A stretch of DNA of 64,000 nucleotides, from NCBI RefSeq assembly GCF_900460525.1, contig NZ_UHIY01000001.1, forward strand, positions 434,001 through 498,000, in the 5' to 3' direction. Positions 44,374 through 54,436 of this stretch are shown piece after piece. Source of the DNA: Yersinia kristensenii. GTDB lineage: Bacteria > Pseudomonadota > Gammaproteobacteria > Enterobacterales > Enterobacteriaceae. Both the position numbers and the translations under genes were made by a program. The first letter of the stretch is position 1. Each line of letters opens with the position of its first letter. The notes beneath the pieces are model-generated. The model was not told where the DNA came from, made no database searches, and saw only the letters and a program-made list of their open reading frames with translations.

Positions 44374-45171
44374 ATGAAAGCCACCACCATGAGCCATTTG
44401 CGCCAATGGAAACTCGAGAAGCGTAAATTCGCCACACTGACTGCCTATGATGCCAGCTTTGCGCAATTATTCGCCGAACAGGGAATTGAGGTTCTGCTGG
44501 TCGGTGATTCGCTCGGTATGACGTTACAGGGCTTCGACTCGACATTGCCAGTCACAACTGCGGATGTGGCTTATCACACTCGTGCTGTGCGCCGTGGTGC
44601 ACCTCATTGCCTATTATTAGCAGACATGCCATTTATGAGTTACGCCACACCAGAGCAAACATTTGTCAATGCTGCCGAACTGATGCGGGCCGGGGCCAAT
44701 ATGGTCAAATTGGAAGGCGGTAGCTGGTTGTGCGATACCGTTCGTATGCTGGCAGAACGGGCGGTTCCGGTATGTGGGCACTTGGGGTTAACTCCACAAT
44801 CAGTCAATATTTTCGGCGGTTACAAAGTACAAGGCCGTGAAGAAGTCGCGGCGAACCAACTGTTGAAAGATGCTCAGGCGCTTGAAAATGCTGGTGCACA
44901 ATTGCTGGTACTGGAATGCGTCCCGGTGGAACTGGCACAACGCGTAACGGAAGCACTGGCTATTCCGGTGATTGGTATTGGCGCGGGGAATGTTACCGAC
45001 GGGCAAATTCTAGTTATGCATGATGCCTTGGGCATTACTGGTGGACATACGCCGAAATTCAGCAAAAACTTCCTGGCGCAAAGTGGGGGGGACATTCGCT
45101 CCGCCATTAAGCTGTATATTCAAGAAGTTGAGAGCGGCGACTATCCCGCTGAAGAACATACTTTCCAGTAA
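44374..45171 (+). CDS. panB: 3-methyl-2-oxobutanoate hydroxymethyltransferase
   Basis: 265 residues from ATG 44374 (GGAGAAAGAG upstream; the GTG three bases earlier is also in frame). It makes ketopantoate from 2-oxoisovalerate and methylene-THF, the first committed step to pantothenate. Mg ligands and signature: [38 protein letters not shown] and [20 protein letters not shown]. First of panB-panC; panD follows at a distance. Confidence 0.97.
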   Translation: MKATTMSHLRQWKLEKRKFATLTAYDASFAQLFAEQGIEVLLVGDSLGMTLQGFDSTLPVTTADVAYHTRAVRRGAPHCLLLADMPFMSYATPEQTFVNAAELMRAGANMVKLEGGSWLCDTVRMLAERAVPVCGHLGLTPQSVNIFGGYKVQGREEVAANQLLKDAQALENAGAQLLVLECVPVELAQRVTEALAIPVIGIGAGNVTDGQILVMHDALGITGGHTPKFSKNFLAQSGGDIRSAIKLYIQEVESGDYPAEEHTFQ

Positions 45172-45203
45172 GTTTTTATTGATAAAAATTCAGGGGAATT
45201 GGG

Positions 45204-46058
45204 ATGCTGATTATTGAGACTTTGCCACTGTTACGCCAGCAAATCCGCCGTTGGCGTCAAGAGGGTAAGCGAATCGCACTGGTACCTACGATGGGTAACC
45301 TGCACGAAGGGCATATGACATTGGTGGAAGATGCCAAAACTCGTGCCGATGTTGTGGTTGTCAGTATTTTTGTCAATCCACTGCAATTCGAGCGCCCGGA
45401 TGATTTAGCCCGCTACCCGCGCACCTTGCAGGAAGATTGCGAGAAGCTGACCCGCCACGGTGTAGATTTAGTGTTTGCCCCAGCAGCAGCGGATGTTTAC
45501 CCCGCGGGCCTGGACAGCCAGACCTATGTTGACGTCCCTGCCCTATCAACTATTTTGGAGGGTGCCAGCCGCCCTGGCCATTTCCGTGGTGTATCGACTA
45601 TCGTCAGCAAGCTGTTCAATCTGGTTCAACCGGATGTGGCCTGCTTTGGTGAGAAAGATTATCAGCAACTCGCGCTGATCCGCAAAATGGTGGCGGATAT
45701 GGGCTATGACATCAATATTATCGGCGTGCCCATTGTACGCGCGAAAGATGGCTTGGCACTGAGTTCCCGTAATGGTTATCTGACCGCTGAAGAGCGCAAA
45801 ATTGCGCCGCAGCTTTATAAGATAATGCAGGCGTTAGCTGAGAAGCTCGCCATGGGTGAACGGCAGATTGATGAGTTACTGGCTGACACTGCAGAACAAT
45901 TACGCAATGCCGGTTTTACACCGGATGAGCTGTTTATCCGTGACGCCCAAACCTTGCAACCGTTGACAGTTGACAGTAAGCAAGCCGTGATATTGATGGC
46001 CGCCTGGCTAGGTAAAGCTCGCCTAATTGATAATCAACAGGTTGATTTACAAGGCTAA
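45204..46058 (+). CDS. panC: Pantothenate synthetase
   Basis: 284 residues (E. coli 283). It condenses pantoate and beta-alanine with ATP. Nucleotidyltransferase motifs are [15 protein letters not shown] (HxGH) and [10 protein letters not shown] (KMSKS equivalent), with [19 protein letters not shown] and FGEKDYQQL between. It lies 32 bases after panB; the ribosome site is AGGGGAA. Confidence 0.97.
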   Translation: MLIIETLPLLRQQIRRWRQEGKRIALVPTMGNLHEGHMTLVEDAKTRADVVVVSIFVNPLQFERPDDLARYPRTLQEDCEKLTRHGVDLVFAPAAADVYPAGLDSQTYVDVPALSTILEGASRPGHFRGVSTIVSKLFNLVQPDVACFGEKDYQQLALIRKMVADMGYDINIIGVPIVRAKDGLALSSRNGYLTAEERKIAPQLYKIMQALAEKLAMGERQIDELLADTAEQLRNAGFTPDELFIRDAQTLQPLTVDSKQAVILMAAWLGKARLIDNQQVDLQG

Positions 46059-46248
46059 TTTTAACAATACAGCGTGTATTGACTCTCTCAAAAGAAACCT
46101 GCACTGCAAGTTGGCGCTGGGGATACAAAGTCAGTCATAGACAACTGATATAAAATCAGCAAAACTGGATGCTTCTCCCTAAATCGATCGATGATGGGGC
46201 GGGTGCCAGACTTATTCTGGGCAATAACCGGGGTCAAAGGTAAGAGTT

Positions 46249-46629
46249 ATGATACGCACTATGTTGCAAGGCAAACTGCACCGGGTGAAAGTCACTCAAG
46301 CTGATTTGCACTATGAAGGTTCCTGCGCTATTGATCAGGATTTTCTGGAAGCCGCAGGTATTCTGGAATATGAAGCCATTGATATTTATAACGTTGATAA
46401 TGGTCAGCGTTTTTCAACTTATGCTATCGCTGCCGAACGAGGTTCACGAATTATCTCAGTGAACGGCGCAGCAGCACGTTGTGCCTGTGTTGGCGACAAA
46501 TTGATTATCTGTTCCTATGTCCAGATGTCCGATGCTGATGCCCGTCTGCACCACCCAAAAGTGGCGTATTTTGAGGGTGAAAATCAGCTGCAACGCAAGG
46601 CTAAAGCCGTCCCCGTTCAGGTGGCTTAA
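46249..46629 (+). CDS. panD: Aspartate 1-decarboxylase (pyruvoyl enzyme)
   Basis: 126 residues. It makes beta-alanine for pantothenate. Self-cleavage occurs at G24-S25 in [12 protein letters not shown], turning S25 into the pyruvoyl group; conserved Y58 region [15 protein letters not shown] is seen. It stands 190 bases after panC; E. coli has yadD between them, and I see no gene in this gap. Confidence 0.97.
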
Positions 46630-46662
46630 TAACCGTCGGACGCGAAGTTACACATATAGAAA

Positions 46663-46688
46663 AGGCGCTTAGCTTAACCACAGCGCCT
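46663..46688 (-). terminator. Hairpin downstream of panD, T-run on the minus strand
   Basis: AGGCGCT and AGCGCCT pair around 12 bases. On the minus strand the stem is followed by TTTTCTAT, so it may terminate transcription coming from yadE; for panD it is only a hairpin. Confidence 0.5.
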
Positions 46689-46732
46689 AAAACTGCTGGT
46701 AAACCTTGATATCTCGATCTTGTAAGGTGAGG

Positions 46733-46820
46733 ACAGGTAGAAGAGTAAAGCGTCCGCGCCAGGGATGGCGCGGCTCGAGCCCCCAGGGAAGGGTTTACGG
46801 CGTCTTTACGATCTACCTGT
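46733..46820 (+). ncRNA. Structured intergenic element with AGGGA hairpin loops (possible small RNA or RNA-level repeat)
   Basis: Between convergent panD and yadE. Outer arms ACAGGTAG (46733) and CTACCTGT (46813) pair, as do GTAAAG (46745) and CTTTAC (46804). Inside, CCGCGCC-AGGGAT-GGCGCGG forms a 7-bp stem, and a second short stem CCC-CAGGGAA-GGG follows. Both loops show AGGGA, and the first contains CAGGGATG, matching the CsrA/RsmA recognition core (CARGGAUG) presented in a loop as in CsrB/CsrC. The known csrB and csrC loci are not expected here. It may be an uncharacterised RNA, a long terminator, or a dispersed structural repeat. Confidence 0.45.
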
Positions 46821-46889
46821 TTTCACCGCTGCGAGCACTTTGTCATTAAACCCACCTTTTTTATATCTTAACGTCACACTATAAAATAA

Positions 46890-48197
46890 CTAATCTGACT
46901 CCATCACCGCAGGTGCAGCGGCAACCGGCTGGCCAGGTTCATTGGCAATACGCTCTGCCATCGTCGGAATGGAATCGGTACGCAGAATATAAAGCCGCTT
47001 GAGGGTATACGGATTATCGCCAGGTTTGACCTTGCCCTGCATGGTCGTCACCGCCAAATGGAAACCGGCATTTTTCGCCGCATCAATGGCGGTTTGGTTA
47101 AAACCACCGAACGGATATGACAGAAAAATCACGTGTGGATTAAACTGCGACAACGCCCGGCGAGAATGTTCAAAATCAAAAACAATATTATGATAAGAAC
47201 GACTCAATAAGATTGGGTTACGTTTATTGTCTGTCCGGTGTAAAAAGTGCGTATGAGACTGAATATCAAATACATCCTGAATTGCTTTCAATTCAGAAAT
47301 ACTCATAAACTGTAATGTGTCAGGATTCCATTTCTGAGGATGACGTTTAATGCGCGATGAAATAATAAATGCCGTTGCCCGGAAACCATTTTCTTTCAGA
47401 ATCGGATAAGCATAGCGATAGACTGATTTAAGGCCGTCATCGAATGTCAGCACCACAACTTTCGCCGGCAGGTTAATTTTGTTATTGAGATAACCTTCAA
47501 GCTGATAAAGAGAAATAGTGTCATAACCCGTCTGCTTGAGATAGGTCATCTGGTTGCTAAATGCGGCATCAGAGGTCGTCGTTGAAGTATTCAGGAAACG
47601 TTTATTTTCCTCATTTTTCAACATATGGTGATAAGTGAGAATAGGAATGCCATTATCTATTTCAGCATCAGTGCTGCTGACATACCCCAGACGATCGCCA
47701 ATATTAACCTGATACCACGTGTTACCTAGCCGGTCTTTCAACTTACCTACAATCGGATAGCGTAAGTTTTCTGCTAAGGTTGCAAATTGCTCGCCGTCTA
47801 CATCTGCGACCAGATAAACAGGGGTCTCGCGTTTGATAATAATGTTTTGATTTGGTAGAGGCTTGTTCAAGTCACCCAATATATCATTGTTTTTTCGCGC
47901 TTTATTGATATCGCGTAAATCGTCTTTATCAATAAAGCCGATACCGTTACCAAACTTGAATTCATAATATTCTGCCGCCGCGGGCAAAACCTGGATAAGT
48001 TGATCTTCTTTAATCTCACCGACAGGAATGACCTGATCGCCAACCAATGAATACATTTCGCTATCGCGGTCTGTAACCATATATTTAGGGGTAAGAACCG
48101 CTTCGTCTGGCAGGAGATCTGCATGGGTTGCCGGCATCATTACCGACATGACAATACCGAGTAGCATCCCAATAGCTATTCTGTTTTTATGCCACAT
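46890..48197 (-). CDS. yadE: Polysaccharide deacetylase family protein YadE
   Basis: 435 residues from ATG 48197; the frame is open to 48272 and no start has a clear ribosome site, so I chose the one giving a clean signal peptide ([20 protein letters not shown]). Two SH3-like repeats appear in the first half (for example [20 protein letters not shown]). The NodB domain has [15 protein letters not shown] (catalytic Asp and metal Asp), QSHTHFLHR (metal His pair) and [11 protein letters not shown]. It probably deacetylates an extracytoplasmic glycan; the substrate is unknown. It lies next to panD as in E. coli. Confidence 0.85.
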   Translation of the reverse strand: MWHKNRIAIGMLLGIVMSVMMPATHADLLPDEAVLTPKYMVTDRDSEMYSLVGDQVIPVGEIKEDQLIQVLPAAAEYYEFKFGNGIGFIDKDDLRDINKARKNNDILGDLNKPLPNQNIIIKRETPVYLVADVDGEQFATLAENLRYPIVGKLKDRLGNTWYQVNIGDRLGYVSSTDAEIDNGIPILTYHHMLKNEENKRFLNTSTTTSDAAFSNQMTYLKQTGYDTISLYQLEGYLNNKINLPAKVVVLTFDDGLKSVYRYAYPILKENGFRATAFIISSRIKRHPQKWNPDTLQFMSISELKAIQDVFDIQSHTHFLHRTDNKRNPILLSRSYHNIVFDFEHSRRALSQFNPHVIFLSYPFGGFNQTAIDAAKNAGFHLAVTTMQGKVKPGDNPYTLKRLYILRTDSIPTMAERIANEPGQPVAAAPAVMESD

Positions 48198-48388
48198 TAT
48201 TGTTCTACTTATGCGCATTCGGCGCTGAATTGAAAAGGGAAAAGTCTGGTGCGCCAGCATAACACGAGACACCCGAGGTTGAGAAAGATGATATTAGGCG
48301 GGGACATTATTTATTACGATTAAATTCCATTATTAACAACAATTAACTTACTAATAATTTACGAGCAATGTTTAACACTCAGGCCAAA

Positions 48389-48474
48389 ATCCTTGATGTT
48401 ACAGCAGTGAAGTAGTTGCTCACCGCTGCAACAGCAAGGCCGCAGAGTATACCCAAAGTCAAGGCCGTAGGGTA
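48389..48474. repeat. Remnant of an ERIC-like repeat
   Basis: CCTTGATGTTACAGCAGTGA resembles the ERIC left arm (CATTGATGTTGCAGCAAGAC), CGCTGCAACAGCAAGGCCGC resembles the right arm, and ATACCCAAAGTC...GTAGGGTAT repeats the termini. The diagnostic ERIC core is missing, so this looks like a deletion derivative or two truncated pieces. It abuts the yadH stop codon. Confidence 0.4.
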
Positions 48475-49245
48475 TTAGGTGCGCAGGCCGCGGCCACGCT
48501 CAATCAAATACCAAGCCCAAGCATAAAATACCGCGATAAATACCACTAACACACCGATGGTAAAGACCAACGGCACATCAGTAATTCCGAGGAATCCGTA
48601 ACGGAAACCACTGATCATATACACGATAGGGTTAAGTTTTGACACCGCTTGCCAGAAAGGGGGGAGCAAGGCTAGCGAATAAAAGACCCCGCCCAGATAG
48701 GTTAGTGGTGTTAGCACAAAAGTTGGTACCAGGCTGATATCATCGAAAGTCTTGGCAAAAACAGCATTCAATAGCCCGCCGAGAGAAAATAGAATCGCCG
48801 TCAACATTAATGTCAGTGCAATCATTGACCAAGAGTGGACATGCAGCGGTACAAAGAACAATGAAACAATTGTCACCAGAATACCGACACAAATCCCGCG
48901 CGCTACCCCGCCGCCCACATAACCCACAATTACGATATGGGTAGGAACTGGGGCAACCAACAATTCTTCGATGCTGCGCTGGAATTTTGCGCCAAAAAAT
49001 GAAGCCGCGACATTAGCATATGAGTTTGTTATCACCGCCATCATGATTAGGCCAGGAACAATAAACTGCATATAATCAAAGCCCCCCATATCACCAATTC
49101 GGGAGCCAATCAGGTTGCCGAAAATAACGAAATAGAGCGACATAGTAATCACCGGCGGCACCAGAGTTTGAATCCAGATGCGAGCAAAACGGGTGATTTC
49201 TTTGATCCAGATACTCTGTAATGCTACCCAATACAGACGGGTCAT
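48475..49245 (-). CDS. yadH: ABC-2 type transporter permease YadH
   Basis: 256 residues, six membrane helices, ABC-2 permease family (like drug or polysaccharide exporters): FIVPGLIMMAVITNSYANVA and FVLTPLTYLGGVFYSLALLPPFW. It partners with YadG; its start overlaps the yadG stop by four bases. The substrate is unknown. Confidence 0.94.
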   Translation of the reverse strand: MTRLYWVALQSIWIKEITRFARIWIQTLVPPVITMSLYFVIFGNLIGSRIGDMGGFDYMQFIVPGLIMMAVITNSYANVAASFFGAKFQRSIEELLVAPVPTHIVIVGYVGGGVARGICVGILVTIVSLFFVPLHVHSWSMIALTLMLTAILFSLGGLLNAVFAKTFDDISLVPTFVLTPLTYLGGVFYSLALLPPFWQAVSKLNPIVYMISGFRYGFLGITDVPLVFTIGVLVVFIAVFYAWAWYLIERGRGLRT

Positions 49246-50168
49246 GCTTTTTCTCCCCCGTTGCCATTAACCAAGGTGACAAATAGCTCTTCCAGACGAT
49301 TAGCCTTGTTGCGCATACTTTGTACCTGAATTCCCTGAACATTCAGTTGACTGAATAGGCCATTAAGGCCCTGATCACGTTTAACATCAACTTCCAACGT
49401 TGAGGTGTCCGTCAGACGATAGCTATAACCTTCCAGTTTCGGCAATGGGCTCTTAATACCCAAATCAAAAATAAATGTTTCTGATTCAAGTTTGCCAAGT
49501 AACTGCTTCATGGTGGTATTTTCCACCAATTCGCCATTCTGGATAATGCCTATGTTGCGGCACAGCATTTCCGCTTCTTCCAGATAATGAGTCGTCAGAA
49601 TGATGGTTGTTCCCTGCGCATTCAGCTCTTTGAGGAAGCCCCACATAGAGCGGCGTAGTTCGATGTCCACCCCAGCGGTCGGCTCATCTAGAATCAGTAG
49701 TTTAGGTTCATGCATCAGAGCACGGGCAATCATCAAACGGCGCTTCATCCCACCAGATAGGCGGATAGCACGCTCATTACGTTTGCTCCATAAATCGAGC
49801 TGGCTGAGATATTTTTCTGCTCGCTGTAGAGCCTCTCGCCGTGTGACGCCGTAATATCCCGCTTGAGTAACCACAATCTGCAATACCGTCTCAAACGGAT
49901 TAAAGTTAAATTCTTGCGGTACTAGCCCAAGCTGGCGTTTGGCATTTACGATATCTTGATCGATGTCGTAGCCAAAGACTTTCACCTTGCCAGAGGTTTT
50001 ATTCACCAATGAACTAATAATACCAATAGTGGTGGATTTACCCGCACCATTAGGCCCAAGTAGCGCATAAAAATCGCCTGCCTCTACGTGCAGATCAATG
50101 CCACGCAATGCCTGAACGCCACCTGCATAGGTTTTGGTCAGTTGCGTTATTTCCAGTGCATATGTCAT
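49242..50168 (-). CDS. yadG: ABC transporter ATP-binding protein YadG
   Basis: 308 residues. Walker A GPNGAGKSTTIGIIS, Q-loop VPQEFNFN, signature IRLSGGMKRRLMIARA, Walker B LLILDEPTAGVD and switch His TTHYLEEAEML. The C-terminal about 80 residues are the usual extension of drug-type exporters. It forms a transporter with YadH; the yadGH pair is divergent from can, as in E. coli. Confidence 0.95.
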   Translation of the reverse strand: MTYALEITQLTKTYAGGVQALRGIDLHVEAGDFYALLGPNGAGKSTTIGIISSLVNKTSGKVKVFGYDIDQDIVNAKRQLGLVPQEFNFNPFETVLQIVVTQAGYYGVTRREALQRAEKYLSQLDLWSKRNERAIRLSGGMKRRLMIARALMHEPKLLILDEPTAGVDIELRRSMWGFLKELNAQGTTIILTTHYLEEAEMLCRNIGIIQNGELVENTTMKQLLGKLESETFIFDLGIKSPLPKLEGYSYRLTDTSTLEVDVKRDQGLNGLFSQLNVQGIQVQSMRNKANRLEELFVTLVNGNGGEKA

Positions 50169-50402
50169 AAGTAAAAAAGAACCTTATTCTATGAGTTCCC
50201 AGCGGCCACAGTATGTCCGTGGCTTGTTTCCCCCTCACTGTCAGGGCCAGTTGCGGGGGCTAAGGGAAGCAGTGAGAGACAGAGAAGATGTTGTGCGGAC
50301 AAAAAATGTGCGATCAACAAAGTCACTGTTCCGATTTTAAAATCGTGATCCTTGTCGTATATTATCCTAACGCAATCCGTTCATTACAGGCTATTTACAT
50401 TA

Positions 50403-51065
50403 ATGAAAGAAATAGAGAAGCTCCTCGCGAACAATGACGTCTGGTCTAAAGCCATCAGTAAAGACGATCCAGGTTTTTTTGAACACTTGGCGGAAGCCCA
50501 GAAACCTCGGTTTTTGTGGATTGGTTGTTCAGACAGCCGCGTCCCCGCAGAACAGTTAACCGGCCTGAAAGCGGGGGAATTGTTTGTTCACCGCAATGTG
50601 GCCAATCTGGTTATCCATACGGATCTGAACTGTTTGTCCGTGGTGCAATATGCCATCGACGTTTTACAGGTCGAGCATATCATTATTTGCGGTCACCTTG
50701 GCTGTGGTGGTGTTGAAGCCGCAATGAAAAAAGATCTCGAATTGGGGCTTATCGACAACTGGCTACTGCACATTCGGGATCTTTGGTTTAAGCACAGCTC
50801 GTTACTGGGTGAGCTTCCTGCCGAAGAACGCAGCAATATGTTATGTAAAATCAACGTGGTAGAACAAGTATATAACTTGGGTCACTCGACTATTGTTCGC
50901 TCTGCCTGGAAGCGCGGGCAGAAAGCCATGATTCACGGCTGGGTCTATGGTATCGAAGACGGCAAACTGACAGATTTAAATATCTCAAGTACCAGCCTCA
51001 GCGAACTGGAAATCAAGTACCGCGAAGCAATGGCTAAAATACTGCAACCAAACAGACAAAACTAA
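50403..51065 (+). CDS. can: Beta-class carbonic anhydrase
   Basis: 220 residues from ATG 50403, the E. coli length; 17 upstream in-frame codons are non-homologous. It interconverts CO2 and bicarbonate in the cytoplasm. Zinc ligands are C42 and D44 in [11 protein letters not shown], and H98 and C101 in [12 protein letters not shown]. The ribosome site is weak (ACAGG). It is convergent with hpt. Confidence 0.97.
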   Translation: MKEIEKLLANNDVWSKAISKDDPGFFEHLAEAQKPRFLWIGCSDSRVPAEQLTGLKAGELFVHRNVANLVIHTDLNCLSVVQYAIDVLQVEHIIICGHLGCGGVEAAMKKDLELGLIDNWLLHIRDLWFKHSSLLGELPAEERSNMLCKINVVEQVYNLGHSTIVRSAWKRGQKAMIHGWVYGIEDGKLTDLNISSTSLSELEIKYREAMAKILQPNRQN

Positions 51066-51074
51066 TGAGTTGCT

Positions 51075-51107
51075 ATGGGAGGGTGTTAAATCGCACCCTC
51101 TCCCATT
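51075..51107. terminator. Hairpin between convergent can and hpt
   Basis: TGGGAGGGTG pairs with CACCCTCTCCCA (two-base bulge) around TTAAATCG, nine bases past the can stop. It probably acts as a terminator for can; the T-run is poor. Confidence 0.5.
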
Positions 51108-51158
51108 AACCACGCGCTCAATCAGCCTAAAATACCAACGCGCAGTAGCCGCGCCCAA

Positions 51159-51695
51159 TCATTCGTCAAACATCACAACTTTGCCGACATACGGCAAGTG
51201 CCGATAACGTTGAGCATAATCAATACCATAACCCACGACGAATTCATCAGGAATGGTAAAGCCGACCCACTCTACGGGAACTTGTACTTCACGGCGCTCG
51301 GGTTTATCCAGCAGCGTACAGATCGCCAATGATTTTGGCCCACGCAGTTGCAGAATTTCACGAACCTTACTTAGCGTGTTACCAGAGTCGATAATATCTT
51401 CGACAATCAACACATCTTTACCACGGATATCTTCATCCAAATCTTTCAGGATTTTCACATCACGGGTGGTGCTCATGCCGTTGCCATAGCTCGAGGCGGT
51501 CATAAAATCGACTTCATGGGAAACGTCTATCGCGCGACATAAATCAGCCATAAACATAAATGAACCACGGAGCAACCCCACCAGCACCATTTCACTGCCA
51601 CTGTCACGGTAATGTTCAGAGATTTGGCGGCCTAATTCGGCAATTCGGGTTTTTACTTCCTGTTCGGAAATCATGACTTCTACAGTGTGCTTCAC
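51159..51695 (-). CDS. hpt: Hypoxanthine phosphoribosyltransferase
   Basis: 178 residues from GTG 51695 (GTG AAG CAC ACT, M-K-H-T-V-E-V), matching the E. coli length and start; AGG lies about ten bases upstream. ATG 51704, three codons earlier, is the alternative but sits too close to the same AGG. It salvages hypoxanthine with PRPP. The PRPP-binding motif is [26 protein letters not shown] and [12 protein letters not shown] are conserved; C-terminal [20 protein letters not shown]. Confidence 0.95.
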   Translation of the reverse strand: MKHTVEVMISEQEVKTRIAELGRQISEHYRDSGSEMVLVGLLRGSFMFMADLCRAIDVSHEVDFMTASSYGNGMSTTRDVKILKDLDEDIRGKDVLIVEDIIDSGNTLSKVREILQLRGPKSLAICTLLDKPERREVQVPVEWVGFTIPDEFVVGYGIDYAQRYRHLPYVGKVVMFDE

Positions 51696-51938
51696 AGCCA
51701 ACATACCTATTTAAATTTATTGATTTTATATCAATGAGCAGCCGGTGCAGATAGCCTCAATGATACAGATTGATGCCCCTAGTTTAACACAATTCAAAGG
51801 ACATCCTGCCACTCTCCCCGCTTAGTGGCGGGGCGAAAGTATAACAAAGATAAACAGCGGGAGTATTGCGAGATATACTAGGGCCTAAATTTGGCTCAGA
51901 TATCGCCTGTGGAGAGCCGCCCTACAAGGAATGTTTTA

Positions 51939-52559
51939 ATGAATTATCAGTCAACCAGTATCTGGCTTTATTCCGTCACTTTTACGGTTATCGCCGCCGT
52001 CAGTTTGTTTGTCGCCTTTTTTGGTTTGAGTGCCCCAATCTTTTACTACCTTATTGTCGGTCTGGTCTTCAGTGTCTGGGTTTCATTACATTTGCACCGA
52101 ATGGCGGAGAAAGGGATGGTTTATCTGATCACTGAAAAAACACAATGGATGGTTTATGTCAGGGGGATCCCGGTACAAGAAACGCGTACATCCTTAAAAA
52201 ACCCCTGTTTTATCAGTGGTGCACGTTTGACATCTTTCTTTCGACGTTTTCTGATCATCAAACTGTTGCTGCAAGCTGTAACCCTGTATTTAGCTCTACG
52301 CCAAACTGTTGAACTTCCCCCTTCCGATACCCCGTATATGCTATGGGTAATAATGGGATTGGCGCTAGTGATTATCTGTTTTCTTATCAGTAAAATGTGG
52401 CTGACAGTCAAAAACCTACTCGCACTCCAACATTCAGAATGGCTGATCGAAGAAATACCGAGAGATGGCTTTAGTTATTATCAGGGATATATCATTAAGG
52501 AAGATAAAAGCGGCAATCAGATACTCCAGCCCGCCTTGACTGAACTGCTAAAAGTATAA
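51939..52559 (+). CDS. Unknown inner-membrane protein
   Basis: 206 residues from ATG 51939, preceded by AAGGAATG. Not recognised. Four likely membrane helices in two pairs (about 7-27 and 30-50, then about 105-125 and 135-155), separated by a polar segment, with a soluble C-terminus (LIEEIPRDGFSYYQGYIIKEDKSG). No catalytic motif is seen. It lies between hpt and cueO, where E. coli has gcd (glucose dehydrogenase); it is much shorter than and unlike gcd. It ends opposite the cueO terminator. Confidence 0.7.
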   Translation: MNYQSTSIWLYSVTFTVIAAVSLFVAFFGLSAPIFYYLIVGLVFSVWVSLHLHRMAEKGMVYLITEKTQWMVYVRGIPVQETRTSLKNPCFISGARLTSFFRRFLIIKLLLQAVTLYLALRQTVELPPSDTPYMLWVIMGLALVIICFLISKMWLTVKNLLALQHSEWLIEEIPRDGFSYYQGYIIKEDKSGNQILQPALTELLKV

Positions 52560-52571
52560 AAGAGAAAACAT

Positions 52572-52591
52572 CCCCGGCCGACTCGCCGGGG
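52572..52591 (-). terminator. Terminator downstream of cueO
   Basis: CCCCGGC and GCCGGGG form a 7-bp GC stem around CGACTC. On the minus strand it is followed by ATGTTTTCTCTTTT. It lies between the convergent cueO and the unknown membrane protein gene. Confidence 0.8.
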
Positions 52592-52597
52592 TGGGAT

Positions 52598-54199
52598 TCA
52601 AGCACTAACAGTAAAGCCCAGCATCATGCCGGTATCTTCATGCTCTAGCAGGTGGCAATGGGCCATATAAGGCGTACTGGCAGGAGCCAGATGATTAAAG
52701 CGCACTAATATTTCACTGCGCGCGCCTTCCACTCGCACTGTATCTTTCCAACCACGGCGATGCTCTGCGGGCGGTTTGCCGTTTTCGCTCAAAATACGGA
52801 ACTGCGTCCCGTGGACATGGAATGGATGCAACATCATGTCGCCTTCACCGGAAACCGTCCATTTCTCGTATTTGCCCTGTTTGGCATCAAATGCCGCGTC
52901 GGTCATTGAAAATGCTTTACCATTAATCATATTGGCATGGCTGAAATCGAAAGCCGGAGCCGCTTTCATCGCGCCATGATTCATGCCTTTCATATTGCTG
53001 TGATCCATGCCGCCCATAGCCCCCTGCTCCATTCCCCCCATATTGCCGTGATCCATGCTCATGCCCGCCATGGCTTGCATACCATAGCGGCTCATCAACG
53101 CCTGCATACCCAGCATATCCAATTTCGGGTCCATCATCAGTTGGAACCAGCGCTCTGGCAAACCGGTAACATCCACCAGCGGCGGCACTATCACCAGAGA
53201 GTCCGGCAATGTTTTACTGCCCGCTGCCAAAGAAGGTTGAATGCGTAATACCGGCAAGGGCTTATCAAATGGGGCCAATGTCATGCCCATTTGTGTGACC
53301 GGCAAAGTGACCAAATCAAGAGCTTTGCCATCGGAGGTATCCACCAGCACCTCGAAACGTTCGCCCATCAGTATCGGCAACTCGCGCACCGCGACCGGCT
53401 CTGCCAGTAACCCACCGTCACTGCCAATTACATACATTGGGCGGCCATCGCTGAGGGCCAGATTCAGGGAGCGCGCATTGCACCCATTCAGCAGCCGCAA
53501 GCGCACCCAACCGCGTGGCGTAATTTGCTGTGGGTAGCTGGCACCATTGGTGAGCATCCGGTCACCAAACCAGCCTACCGCCGCCGTCATGACATCCAGT
53601 TGATAGTTAATCTGGCCATCTTTACCCAGCAATTTGTCTTGCAAAATGACCGGGATATCATCCACGCCCCACTGTTTGGGCAGCGGCAGTTTTTCACTGT
53701 CACTATCTTCTATTAGCACCAAACCGCCCAGCCCCATCGCAACCTGGCGGCCTGTTTTACCGTGGGTATGGGGATGGAACCAACAGGTGGCGGCGGGCTG
53801 TTCTGCCGTCAATGCCACCTGGCGTTTTGCTCCCGGCTGAATCAATGCCTGCGGCCCTCCATCGACATCGCCGGGGATTTCCAGGCCGTGCCAGTGCACA
53901 GTGGTGGCTTCCGGTAAGGAATTTGTTATGTGAATAGTAACCGGCTTACCTCGCTGTAAACGAATAGCTGGTCCTAATAAGTTGCCGTTATAGCCCCAAG
54001 TTTGCGTCGCGGCGGAGGGCAACCAGGCCACCGTGCCAGTTTGGATATTCAAATTAATATTGCCACTGGCATCCGGTAGCAATAGTGGCGGGATAGGTAA
54101 AGGTGAAAAATCTGCGGCCAAAGCCGCGCGGCTCCATAAAGGCAGTGAAGTGGCGGCTCCAAGAGCTGCCGTTAACTTGATAAAATCACGGCGATGCAT
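52598..54199 (-). CDS. cueO: Multicopper oxidase CueO (periplasmic cuprous oxidase)
   Basis: 533 residues from ATG 54199 (GGAG six bases ahead; METT upstream is unlikely). A twin-arginine signal ([18 protein letters not shown]) exports the folded enzyme. Three cupredoxin domains; copper ligands in [34 protein letters not shown] and the T1 site [15 protein letters not shown] methionine-rich insert ([17 protein letters not shown]...) binds Cu(I). It oxidises Cu(I) to Cu(II). A perfect CueR-type promoter lies upstream. Confidence 0.97.
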   Translation of the reverse strand: MHRRDFIKLTAALGAATSLPLWSRAALAADFSPLPIPPLLLPDASGNINLNIQTGTVAWLPSAATQTWGYNGNLLGPAIRLQRGKPVTIHITNSLPEATTVHWHGLEIPGDVDGGPQALIQPGAKRQVALTAEQPAATCWFHPHTHGKTGRQVAMGLGGLVLIEDSDSEKLPLPKQWGVDDIPVILQDKLLGKDGQINYQLDVMTAAVGWFGDRMLTNGASYPQQITPRGWVRLRLLNGCNARSLNLALSDGRPMYVIGSDGGLLAEPVAVRELPILMGERFEVLVDTSDGKALDLVTLPVTQMGMTLAPFDKPLPVLRIQPSLAAGSKTLPDSLVIVPPLVDVTGLPERWFQLMMDPKLDMLGMQALMSRYGMQAMAGMSMDHGNMGGMEQGAMGGMDHSNMKGMNHGAMKAAPAFDFSHANMINGKAFSMTDAAFDAKQGKYEKWTVSGEGDMMLHPFHVHGTQFRILSENGKPPAEHRRGWKDTVRVEGARSEILVRFNHLAPASTPYMAHCHLLEHEDTGMMLGFTVSA

Positions 54200-54282
54200 G
54201 GTCGTCTCCATTCTGATTGTCGATAATGATAAGACTTATCGTGAGTAAGTGCCTACTTGGCACAAAAACAGCATTATCCGCC

Positions 54283-54313
54283 AGCATAAACCTTCCCCTA
54301 AAGGGAAGGTCAA
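54283..54313 (-). promoter_or_regulatory. cueO: CueR-dependent promoter of cueO
   Basis: On the minus strand TTGACC (-35) and TATGCT (-10) are separated by 19 bases, the over-long spacer typical of MerR-family promoters. Inside it the palindrome ACCTTCCC...GGGAAGGT (54290-54310) is the CueR box. Cu(I)-CueR would twist the DNA to activate cueO. Confidence 0.92.
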
Positions 54314-54436
54314 GCTGTAATCAATCACTTTGTGAATCAATCTCCGTATATACCCATACTAAGGGCATAATAAAATTTACTCTGAACCATCACAGTGTGA
54401 TAACGTCTGTTAACAATGAATAAGCCTATTTCCGCG

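Noticed and set aside
50134..50340. 68-codon plus-strand frame upstream of can
   Set aside because: It is antisense to the yadG start and covers the can promoter region; low-quality sequence with no start signal.
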